A stretch of DNA of 29,052 nt, from contig RPFO01000746.1 of the NCBI GenBank assembly GCA_009746045.1, positions 1 to 29,052 of the forward strand, written 5' to 3'. The notes below the pieces were generated by a model, which worked only from the letters and a program-made list of their open reading frames with translations, was not told the origin of the DNA and did no database searches. Each line of letters opens with the position of its first letter. Positions within the stretch are counted from its first letter, which is position 1. The DNA comes from Mesostigma viride. Its lineage: Eukaryota; Streptophyta; Mesostigmatophyceae; Mesostigmatales; Mesostigmataceae. Positions 19,586 through 27,675 of this stretch are shown here, one piece after another. The position numbers were made by a program, and so were the translations under genes.

Positions 19586-19942
19586 AGATCGCTTTGACCG
19601 GTAGGATTGCGTGCACCCCTCCCTCCCTCCCTCCCTCCCTCCCTCCCTCCCTCCCTCCCTCCCTCCCTCCCTCCCTCCCTCCCTCCCTCCCTCCCTCCCT
19701 CCCTCCCTCCCTCCCTCCCTCCCTCCCTCCCTCCCTCCCTCCCTCCCTCCCTCCCTCCATCCCTCCCTCCCTCCATCCATCCACCCTAAACCCTAGCTCC
19801 CTCCCTCCCTCCCTCCCTCCCTCCCTCCATCCAGCCTAAACCCTCCCTCCCTCCCTCCCTCCCTCCATCCATCCATCCATCCGGGTTAATGCTCCGTGAC
19901 TCCCCAGTGGAAGCACGAGTTTAATTATATACTTAATTAATG
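19586..19942 (+). repeat. CCCT/CATC satellite with conserved flanks (twin 2)
   Basis: TTGTAGATCGCTTTGACCGG and TAGGATTGCGTG introduce about 265 bp dominated by CCCT, ending in CATC. GGGTTAATGCTCCGTGACTCC then leads into a GCACGAGTTTAATTATAT tail. Flanks match twin 1 almost exactly, while the satellite between them has a different dominant unit. Confidence 0.85.
19784..19844. repeat. Telomere-like CCCTAAA motifs inside the satellite
   Basis: CCCTAAACCCTA at 19784-19795 and CCTAAACCCT at 19835-19844 match the TTTAGGG-type telomere repeat of plants and many green algae. They are too short to be a telomere and could be variants of CCCT repeats. Confidence 0.4.
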
Positions 19943-20146
19943 TGCACATGTGTGTGCATGGGCAAAAGCTGGCTAACTCAATCAAAAGACGATATAATAA
20001 TTTAGTACTTAATAAGTTAATTAATAAGACATGTGCACCGTGTGTACAACAGGCATCAGTAATCACCGATAAGTAAACCAAGGCAACCACGATGTTACAT
20101 CATGGATCCAAGTCGACAAAGCTGCTGTCACGGTATCCTACATGTC

Positions 20147-21328
20147 CTAACCCCTGACACGCGGGAGGGGCACCGTGTTCCGTGGTGTCCCTGGAGCGTT
20201 CTCTGGGCAAGGCCTGGAAACAAAAGGCCGAGCATTGCGAAACAACTCCTCCACTTCAGACATCGTGGGTAGCTTGAAAGCAAGGGGGCCCAACCTTTTG
20301 GTGTGGTAATAGACATTGTGACACAAGTTAAATAGCCCTGAATCCACAGAATTCACGAAGAGAGCGCGGCCCTTATGCCGGAACAAGGATACCACCATCA
20401 CAAGGAAGGAGTACACATCATGGTCTCGCTGCGCTGTCACCACCCCTCCTGGCATGCCGGGCTGGTCCACTGTTGCGGGATGCCACCGAGGCTGACGATC
20501 CTTACCAGCCTGATGCGTGAAAATCCGTTCCCCCCCTCTTGTCGCCAGGCCGAGATCTGCAATACGGATTATCGGATGTGAACTTCCTGGCGCCATGGTG
20601 TAGAGAAAATTATCGAGCTTGACGTCATTGTGTATAATGTTAACGCCGTGCAAGCCAGCCAATGCCTTTGCACAGTCTGCAAGGACGCTGGGTGAGCAAA
20701 CTTCGAAAAAACGCTGATTTTCCGGGGCATCACGGGCAGCATGCAAGTCACCACTCATTCTCTCCATGACAATACCACCTACTTCACCGCACGTGGACCA
20801 GAGCCCTTCTACTGCAGGGCAGACCTGCGGGCCAGCTATAGACATGAAACCGGCCTCCTTGGCCACTGCCACAACGGCGGTTATAACAGCCTCCTGGTAG
20901 TTTACCAGCAGCGTGTCTCGTCGAAGGCTTGCCAGCTTTACCACTAGCGTAGCCTCGCCACCTGGTGCACTCGAGCTAGCAGGGATAGCGTATAACGTGC
21001 CATGAGCACCTTTTCCTATACGGTCACCTGACAATTTCACTGCGATGAAATGCGTCAACTTGCTAGCGCTGTGAGAAACCTTTTGATCATAATTCGTGAG
21101 CCGCTGCAATGCAATGCTCCAATCCGACGGTGCATTGGTTTGCAGCTCAACGTCCCTGCAAGCGTGCGAGTCCGCGCCGTTGAACACACGCGACACCCTA
21201 TGCAAAGCGGTGCATGTGCGCAGTCTGTAAGTCCGTGAATTAAAAGCCTGTCTCGCCCTTAATGCCGACAGGGTTCCCGGCGACAGGTCCTGTCTGTTGG
21301 TCGACATTTTTCTTTTGCAGCTGGCCAT
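20147..21328 (-). CDS. Intronless protein kinase
   Basis: A complete single frame from ATG at 21328, 393 residues. The kinase domain begins near residue 100: a Gly-loop GKGAHG (105-110), the ATP-binding Lys in VVKLA (K131), an alpha-C Glu in NYQEAV (E146), hinge region IVMERMSGDL, a catalytic loop IIHNDVKLDN (D235, K237, N240), the metal-binding DLG in IADLGLA (D258), and an F-helix Asp in RDHDVYSF (D304). HRD is changed to HND and DFG to DLG, but every catalytic residue is kept, so activity is expected. The activation segment lacks a clear APE. The first ~95 residues carry no domain I know. No signal peptide or membrane segment is visible, so it is probably intracellular. It lacks introns, unlike the transposase and USP-like genes, which could mean a retrogene or a lineage-specific kinase expansion. 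The substrate is unknown. Confidence 0.85.
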   Translation of the reverse strand: MASCKRKMSTNRQDLSPGTLSALRARQAFNSRTYRLRTCTALHRVSRVFNGADSHACRDVELQTNAPSDWSIALQRLTNYDQKVSHSASKLTHFIAVKLSGDRIGKGAHGTLYAIPASSSAPGGEATLVVKLASLRRDTLLVNYQEAVITAVVAVAKEAGFMSIAGPQVCPAVEGLWSTCGEVGGIVMERMSGDLHAARDAPENQRFFEVCSPSVLADCAKALAGLHGVNIIHNDVKLDNFLYTMAPGSSHPIIRIADLGLATRGGERIFTHQAGKDRQPRWHPATVDQPGMPGGVVTAQRDHDVYSFLVMVVSLFRHKGRALFVNSVDSGLFNLCHNVYYHTKRLGPLAFKLPTMSEVEELFRNARPFVSRPCPENAPGTPRNTVPLPRVRG

Positions 21329-21429
21329 CGTCGGTAGGTATGAATGATGTCGATGTCCGTGAATTACGATGATACACGAGGTAGTCTATACCTAGGATCG
21401 AGAGCTTCTTCTTGTATGGCAATGCCGGC
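21329..21429. other. 5' flank of the kinase gene
   Basis: Short spacer between the kinase ATG and the first palindrome unit. No TATA box or other promoter motif could be called with confidence. Confidence 0.3.
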
Positions 21430-21662
21430 AGGGCGATGACGGTGACGGCCGTCACCGTCATCGCCCTCGACGGGCGTGATGAAACGGACCTGGTTGATAG
21501 GCGGCAGCTATTGACAATATAGGCCGTTTTTTATTACTCCGAATAAAGAGTTAAGAGGTTGGCCCTCGCCAGGGCGATGACGGGGCGATGACGGGGCGTT
21601 GACGCGCGTGATGAATAGAACCTGTTTGATAGGCAGCGGCTATTGGTAATATAGTTTGTTGA
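21430..21662 (+). repeat. Tandem palindrome-bearing units U1 and U2
   Basis: U1 starts with a perfect 38-bp palindrome (21430-21467, core GATGACGGTGAC, GGCC, GTCACCGTCATC). U2 starts at 21572 with GGGCGATGACGGGGCGATGA. Both continue into GATGAA, then GATAGGC, AGCTATTG (U1) or GGCTATTGG (U2), and an AATATAG end. The matching pair U3 and U4 lies at 23411-23648 in the same order and orientation. Confidence 0.85.
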
Positions 21663-23390
21663 TTAACTCGTCGTCTGTCCCAACTCAGTCCTCACAGGAG
21701 GACTGAGTTGACAATTTTCAACCGCGTGTTGCGACTATGTGGGGGGTCCATCCCAAATGTTTTGATGTGGATCGGGGGTGTACTAGATGTCATTTTGTTG
21801 GCAAAAATACTGCATATGTGAAAACTTGACCCGAACACCTGAAAATTATACGGACGTTGGGCACCCCTCGCGAATTTGCATTTTTCGGGATAAGAACGAG
21901 TGGGAAAAATTCAATCAAATCCTGGTGCATGAAGAAAAAATATAGGCATGTAAACAATATAGTTCTTGAAACGTGGCAAAAAACTGGGCTCACTTTGGCC
22001 ACTGCAACTGCCTGAAACAATTAAAAAACTCTCAGTCCTCAGGAGAGGAATGGGGCTTTTGCTAACTTTGCTAGCATGTAAGCGCGGTCATACTACACAA
22101 TACCGTGGCCACCAACCATCCCAATCAACTCATTTCCCTTCAAGCATTACAGGACAACACACTTGCATCATCATACTTCAGGTATATCATACCTTATCAT
22201 GTTGTGAGAGCCCATGCATGCATGTAGGGAATGGGCTTGGATACCTACCAACAAAGGGTTTTGTTATAAGTGTCAACCACCAATATAATGGGTAGGTTAA
22301 GCATATTTCCATTGTTTCTAACAATAATAGATATGGCTATAACTGTTTTGCCTTGCCATGATGTGGCCAACATAGTTGCTGGCACATGATGGCAGTGGTT
22401 TGTCACCAAGACTTTTCACTCACCCGTAAAAGCTTGAATGCACCCTTGACGCAGCCCGTGGCCACACAATCATGCAGTATGAACGTAGCAAGAGAGTAAC
22501 TAACATCTACGAAGGTGTTTAAACCTGCACAGCTCCTAAAACCCTGCACAACTACACTGGGTTAAGGCAAATGCCTGCTAACATCATCTGAAAAGGGGGT
22601 TTTAGAGAGGGGCAGGCAACGGTCAAGAAAGAGCACCAAGACTTGAACCTGACAACGCCTCGCAAGCTTAAACTCATGTACGAACATCAAGAAACGAAGA
22701 GGCAACGATTATCCGGCTTTACCTGGCATGGCTGGCGTTACCTTGGCCCAGGCGGTGCCCGCAAAAGTAGCACTTTGCGGCACATAGACCATGACGTGAC
22801 AGAATGGTCGAAATCATCAAATCTATACTGTCACTCAATTTATTCTTATACAATGCATGTTAAAATGTAGAAAGAAACCTATCAGCCATTGAAATTACGC
22901 CGGAAAGCAAGCGCAGTCATCAATTCCGTCGACCTGCCTTATCGCAGTTTTTTCCAGCAAGAACAGTGCCGACACCGGGTAAATCGCATCCCCGCGAGCT
23001 AAAAATTGATTTTTATCATCTTTAGGGCATGTTAAATCTATTTCCTGAGTTTGGGCAGCTAACTCGTCCGCAAACGTAAACTGCATGCATGGGCGCGAGC
23101 CGCCATGGCTAGGTCGTGCATTTCCGGAACTCGCGTTTCACGTGGAAAAGTACCCTTACCACCTGTACTTTGACCGTACATTTAGCCGCTCATACCCAAT
23201 CCAAAAAAATCCCAAAAATATGTCCAAGAAAGATCTTTTCACGTAGTATTTGAATAAATTTTGAGAGGATTTTTTTGACAAACATTCTGACCGGGGCGAA
23301 TTTTCTACGAAACCCAAAAACTCGGTCCTCTAGAGAGGACTGAGTTCAACTCAGTCCTCCGTAGAGGACCAGGGACAGACGACGAGTTAA
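21663..23390. mobile_element. 1.73-kb TTAA-flanked element with terminal inverted repeats, non-autonomous
   Basis: Both ends carry the same 19-bp inverted repeat TTAACTCGTCGTCTGTCCC (21663-21681 and, inverted, 23372-23390), with TTAA as the apparent target duplication. A 13-bp-stem hairpin (21681-21710, arms AACTCAGTCCTC) follows the left end. Related hairpins with GAGGACTGAGTT lie just inside the right end (23320-23370). It interrupts a tandem array whose units match across the insertion. No transposase frame is present; the longest plausible frame is 63 codons. TTAA duplication is typical of piggyBac, but the ends begin CTC, where piggyBac ends usually begin CCC, so the family is uncertain. 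Confidence 0.8.
22895..23086 (-). CDS. Small open frame, 63 residues, doubtful
   Basis: ATG to stop inside the TTAA-flanked element (MQFTFADELAAQ...DGIDDCACFPA). The composition is balanced and soluble, better than random frames nearby, but there is no recognisable domain or splice partner. It may be the remnant of a captured exon or chance. Confidence 0.2.
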   Translation of the reverse strand: MQFTFADELAAQTQEIDLTCPKDDKNQFLARGDAIYPVSALFLLEKTAIRQVDGIDDCACFPA

Positions 23391-23408
23391 CAGAAGAGTT
23401 TAGATGTT

Positions 23409-23464
23409 GGCCCGTCGAGGGCGATGACGGTGACGACCGTCACCGTCATCGCCCTCGACGGGCC
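23409..23464. repeat. 56-bp palindrome, 27-bp arms
   Basis: GGCCCGTCGAGGGCGATGAC continues with GGTGACG, a 2-base centre and the exact reverse complement. It is the U3 counterpart of the palindrome at 21430-21467 and has longer arms. As DNA it could extrude a cruciform; as RNA it would be a very stable hairpin. Confidence 0.9.
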
Positions 23465-23648
23465 CGATGAAAAACCGATGTTTGATATGCGGCAGCTATT
23501 GGTAGTATAGGTCGTTGACTATTACTCCGAATAAACAGTTAACGGGTTAAGGCCCTCGGCCGGGCGATGACGGGGCGATGACGGGGCGTTCACGCGCGTG
23601 ATGAATAGGACCTGTTTAATAGGCGGCGGCTATCGCTAATATATAGGT
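23411..23648 (+). repeat. Tandem palindrome-bearing units U3 and U4
   Basis: U3 and U4 (starting 23419 and 23562) match U1 and U2 in order, including ATTACTCCGAATAAA, GTTAA and GGGCGTTCACGCGCGTGATG. They end about 10 bp before array 3. Confidence 0.85.
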
Positions 23649-23654
23649 CGGATA

Positions 23655-24140
23655 TTTGTGTAGCACCCCCCTCCTTCCCACGGCAGGTACGCAGCGACTC
23701 GCTGTTGTCCTGGCTGCAGTTGTGTACCACCTGTACGGTATTTGTGTACCACCCCCCTCCTTCCCACGGCAGGTACGCAGCGACTCGCTGTTGTCCTGGC
23801 TGCAGTTGTGTACCACCTGTACGGTATTTGTGTACCACCCCCCTCCTTCCCACGGCAGGTACGCAGCGACTCGCTGTTGTCCTGGCTGCAGTTGTGTACC
23901 ACCTGTACGGTTTTTGTGTACCACCCCGCTCCTTCCCACGGCAGGTACGCAGCGACTCGCTGTTGTGCTGGCTGCAGTTGTGTACCACCTGTACGGTTTT
24001 TGTGTACCACCCCGCTCCTTCCCACGGCAGGTACGCAGCGACTCGCTGTTGTGCTGGCTGCAGTTGTGTACCACCTGTACGGTATTTGTGTACCACCTCC
24101 CTCCTTCCCACGGCAGGAATGCAGCGACCCGCTGTCGACC
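23655..24140 (+). repeat. Array 3: 86-bp minisatellite, six copies
   Basis: CGGCAGG recurs at 23681, 23767, 23853, 23939, 24025 and 24111, exactly 86 bp apart. The unit is that of arrays 1 and 2, in the orientation of array 1. The array ends about 290 bp before the ATG of the F-box-like gene. Confidence 0.95.
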
Positions 24141-24429
24141 CGCTATTGCACTAAACCGCGTGCATCATTGCACATTAGGTGTGGCAGAATATCACCATGC
24201 ACCCTCCTTCCCACACAAATCTCTGCTGCCCATGTGCGGCGTGGACATACAACAACAACTACTACAACAGGCTTTTTCCCGCAAATCTCACCACCCGGTT
24301 CTCAAGTCGAACGACGACATAACTTTTACGAGTCCATTTTTCCTCGCATAGTGACTAACTAACTGTATCGCGGCGTGAACACTCCCGCAGACATCTCAGG
24401 TGCAGGCGGCAGCCTTTGCATTAGCGGAC

Positions 24430-25674
24430 ATGTCGAATGATACAGGGGAGCGGTCCCCCATGAGCTCGGCGGATACGGGATCCTATCCCTCCGACTCGGA
24501 GGAGTCATTCCGGTCGGGAGGGACACTGTATTCGACGGAGTCGTTGCCGGCGGTAGTCGAAGAATTTTTGCGGACCCATTGCGATTTGGCAACGGTAACC
24601 GAGAATCTGTCCTTATCGCAGAAGAGCATTGCCGGACGATTACACCGCATGAGGGTTGCTGACCAGCACAGGCCTGATGAGCCGGCATGGTTCGGCCAAG
24701 ATATGGAGCCCGGAATCCTCGGGTGCATTGTTGACCTACTCGGCCCCCTGGAACGCGCGAGGGTCAGCGTAATGAGCAAAGAAGTGCGTTTGATAGTGCA
24801 GCAGCACAAGTGGCAGATCAAGACCGGTATTCATTGGAGGGAGGCGGAGCATTTGGAGGCAGAGTACGGCCCTATTGACGACATCGCAGCACCTACGCGC
24901 ATGCTCATCACTGGCACCTTATTCGATCCCACCCGGGCTAATCCCATCAGGAATAACAGCATCACGTTGGAGCTGTCTGCATCCACCCTGGAGGCATACG
25001 GCACCACATTTCGCAAGCTCATGTCGGATGTGAAGTCGCGACTGCGCCGGCAGCCTCCCACCTGCCTGGGGAACTTGTTCTCGCTTCGCGACATTCCCGC
25101 AGACCTGGGCAGTCAGTGGAGCATGGAATACGTTGCCCAGTGGCGGCAACATGAAGACGAAAGGCGCGGCCACGACCTGCTGCCCCCAGAGGAAATGGAG
25201 AGGCAGCTCGTGGCAGAGTGGAACCACGTATGGCAGTCGCCGATCATGTGGGGTCTGTACAGCATTGTGGTCTTCACCAGCTGCCAGGCTTGGGGAGAGG
25301 GGTGGGAGTCCGCGGGGCATACTAGGGACTATTGGGATCGTGCAGGGTGGGCAACTTTGCTGGAGTCCATGCCCACACTTGATCCCGTGGTTCTCGCCGG
25401 CGCCGTCTTGTTGACGCACCCAGCGGCTACCAACGTCCTTAAAGAGCGGTTGCAGGAGCCCTGCACGTTGCGGCTGCTGCGTGGAAGAGGGTCGCACCTG
25501 GTTGAGGAGGCACGGACAACGTGCATGCGCGACGGCAATCGATTTGGGCGGTCTACCCAGAACACGTATGGGCAGGCAGGACGCTTTCTGGGCGAGTGTG
25601 GCCGGTGGCTCTACACTATCAGTCGGAGTGCCGTCCCGACCCTCATGGGCGTGAAAGTGGTTACTCGTATCTAG
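24430..25674 (+). CDS. F-box-like protein
   Basis: The frame from ATG at 24430 gives 414 residues. An in-frame TGA at 24376 and an AG at 24398-24399 leave room for an upstream exon, but the ATG is the simplest start. The N-terminus is Ser-rich and probably disordered. Residues about 50-73 form a helical segment. Residues about 92-130 (MEPGILGCIVDLLGPLERAR, VSVMSKEVRLIVQQHKW) match the F-box pattern of hydrophobic helix, LGPLE turn, VSxxSKE and terminal Trp. F-box proteins usually bind SKP1 and bring substrates to an SCF ubiquitin ligase. The remaining ~280 residues have many Trp and Leu and no repeat (LRR, kelch or WD) that I can recognise, so the substrate is unknown. It lies 3' of array 3. 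Confidence 0.65.
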   Translation: MSNDTGERSPMSSADTGSYPSDSEESFRSGGTLYSTESLPAVVEEFLRTHCDLATVTENLSLSQKSIAGRLHRMRVADQHRPDEPAWFGQDMEPGILGCIVDLLGPLERARVSVMSKEVRLIVQQHKWQIKTGIHWREAEHLEAEYGPIDDIAAPTRMLITGTLFDPTRANPIRNNSITLELSASTLEAYGTTFRKLMSDVKSRLRRQPPTCLGNLFSLRDIPADLGSQWSMEYVAQWRQHEDERRGHDLLPPEEMERQLVAEWNHVWQSPIMWGLYSIVVFTSCQAWGEGWESAGHTRDYWDRAGWATLLESMPTLDPVVLAGAVLLTHPAATNVLKERLQEPCTLRLLRGRGSHLVEEARTTCMRDGNRFGRSTQNTYGQAGRFLGECGRWLYTISRSAVPTLMGVKVVTRI

Positions 25675-26267
25675 AACACCAGTCTTTGTGGATGCGTTTC
25701 AGTCAGCTGTGATCGAGTTGCTGGTGGTTGTTACCTGTGGGACATTTCTTGTGGGGGGAGACTTGGTCCATATCTCAGGCTTGTCTTACATGATGCAGTG
25801 GCACTTTGGTGCTGGAGGGTTAATTGTGGCCCGGCCTGCCGGTTTAGCTTCAGTGCTCTCATGTCGGCCTTTCCCTTGGCCTGTCGTGGTCTTGTTGTTA
25901 CCACCTATTGACAGTGCCAATATCTTTTGACAAGAGCTTTCAGTTATGTCTACTGTTTTATTTTCAGGTCGTCTGTGACTGACGCCACATGGGATGAGAT
26001 AGGAGGTACTCGGCTATCATTGGTAATTACTTTAATGCATGCCCATTGGGCCATGCATAGTGTATATTTTTTATGCATGCACGCCATTATGTATCGCTGG
26101 GTCCATCCCATCAAATGCTTGTTTATTGCCAGGTCTGGTGGAAGTCCGTAAGTACTTGCGTGTCATGCGCATGGGCATGTTTATAGTACTATGCTAATCT
26201 CTTTAGAAACATAATTACACGGAAGTTACAAATCTCATCTGCATCATGCCCCAAGACACTACATTAA
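25675..26267. other. 3' flank of the F-box gene with exon-like islands
   Basis: Mostly low-coding DNA. Two short islands are bounded by good splice motifs: 25968-26022 (after TTTTATTTTCAG, before GTAATT) and 26133-26147 (after TTTATTGCCAG, before GTAAGT). They could be 3' exons of a longer transcript. No coding frame joins them clearly to the upstream gene. Confidence 0.3.
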
Positions 26268-26335
26268 CCTATCAAATAAAATTATAACATGCCTCCGTTG
26301 GGAGATGATGTAGCACATATTCCTTGCTGAATGGG
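26268..26335 (-). repeat. Dispersed TTAA-tailed repeat, fragment D
   Basis: ACATGCCTCCGTTGGGAG and GTAGCACATATTCCTTG match the 3' half of copies A-C, with a degenerate AT-rich tail. The remainder is lost. Confidence 0.55.
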
Positions 26336-26629
26336 TGGAGGTGGGTCAAGCCGCGACATCGAAATAAGGTAACTCTAACCTATCTAGTCTACAAAATCCT
26401 AACTACACTTCTCCCCAAAGCGCCCCTTCCGCTTTGGGGGAGGGGGCTTGCCCACAGGGGCTGGCGTGTCAGCCGGGACATTGGTCATCCACCTCTTCTT
26501 GTTCTGCATAGGAACAGCTAGAGAGCGAAGAAGTGCGGTGTGGGGACCCCTTCTCGTGGTAATGCGTTACATGTACTCCCCACCGGGCTTTGCTCTTCAT
26601 GGGTTCATAAAGACAACAATTATTCAGTA
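26336..26629. other. Non-coding stretch between repeat copies
   Basis: Contains an inverted AGCGCCCCTTCCGCTTTGGG segment and no supported gene. Confidence 0.3.
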
Positions 26630-26756
26630 AGAATTTAATAAATTAGGAACATAGATCCGTTGGGAGTCACTGTTACACATGTCACTGTTACACATATATA
26701 CCTGCAAAGGGGCATATGATTTTTAATACATTCTGAGCTACAACCTGCACGTGCAT
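26630..26756 (-). repeat. Dispersed ~100-bp TTAA-tailed repeat, copy C
   Basis: TTAGGAACATAGATCCGTTG, GGAGTCACTG, AGGGGCATATG and AATACATTCTGAGCTAC match copies A and B. An internal 17-bp stretch CACTGTTACACAT is duplicated. The tail is a degraded AATTTATTAAATTC. Confidence 0.7.
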
Positions 26757-26793
26757 GGGTTTAGTTAACTGGCACCTATACTAGAGGCCTGAC

Positions 26794-26967
26794 ATGGGGT
26801 GGAGCTTCAGTGCTTCCCCGCCTTCTCCTTCTCCCACACTGGGTGCTCCGCCTCCTTCTTCTCCGGCCCTGCCCGTGGGTGCACCGGCCCCGCCTCCTCC
26901 TTCTCCTCACGGGACGATTCGCGCTCCACGCATGGCAGCAGCATCAGTTAGCACGGGCAAGACATAG
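26794..26967 (+). CDS. Short Pro/Ser-rich open frame, doubtful
   Basis: ATG to TAG, 57 residues, with SPPSPSPTLGAPPPSSP and PAPPPPSP. The Ser-Pro pattern resembles linkers of algal cell-wall glycoproteins, but the frame is short, has no signal peptide and could come from CT-rich DNA by chance. Confidence 0.2.
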   Translation: MGWSFSASPPSPSPTLGAPPPSSPALPVGAPAPPPPSPHGTIRAPRMAAASVSTGKT

Positions 26968-27675
26968 CAGTAACCGCGCTATGGCTGTTCTAGCACCAGC
27001 CTAGCAGCCTGCCATGATCAGTCAGCAAACCCACGACAGCTAAACCCTTGGCTGACACAACCAGTCCATGCATCATTAAGTATGGGTACGGGGAAAGCTT
27101 CCCGCATATCCATGCCCATATGGATGGCAGCAACACAAGGACTGGCACCCTAGCCCCCCCGTGCACACACAAAAACGTGGGTCGTGGCTTCCACGCCCCA
27201 TCCGTCATGCATGACAGCGCGTAATTTACTCGCATTCACACCGGGCTGCATCCCAGCGCCGTTGCTGTCCCCATGTGACACGTCGGCTGATTAAGCAGAT
27301 ACACAGCTGAGTCTGATGTAAACCGCTAAACCCCAAACCCATGCACACCACAGTCAAGGACGCGTGCATGTCAAGCCATGCCAATTGTGAACCGTACAGC
27401 AATTTACTTTTCAAGCCTGAAGAGGTGTATAGGAGATAGTAGCCTGGAAGAGGTTACAGGGGCACATGTCCATTAGCGAGCGGAACAACACAGCATACAC
27501 CCTACAAGCGTACCGCACAATGTCCTCCTGCAATTGTCTGCAGATCTCCCAATGCCGCAGACATCTCCACTGCTCTCATGGCGATTGCAAATGCTTGATG
27601 CCGCACCTCTGCTTACAGCAGAAAAGCTTCCTCCGGGCGAGGCACCTGACTGGAACCAACACCCATTCCTTGGCT
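26968..27675. other. Non-coding stretch, nothing recognised
   Basis: Short frames with poor composition on both strands. Probably the 3' flank of the minus-strand gene that ends at 27676. Confidence 0.3.

Noticed and set aside
21430-23648. LTR retrotransposon (direct repeats as LTRs)
   Set aside because: The repeats are themselves tandem units, lack TG..CA ends and a primer-binding site, and the interior has its own inverted termini with TTAA.
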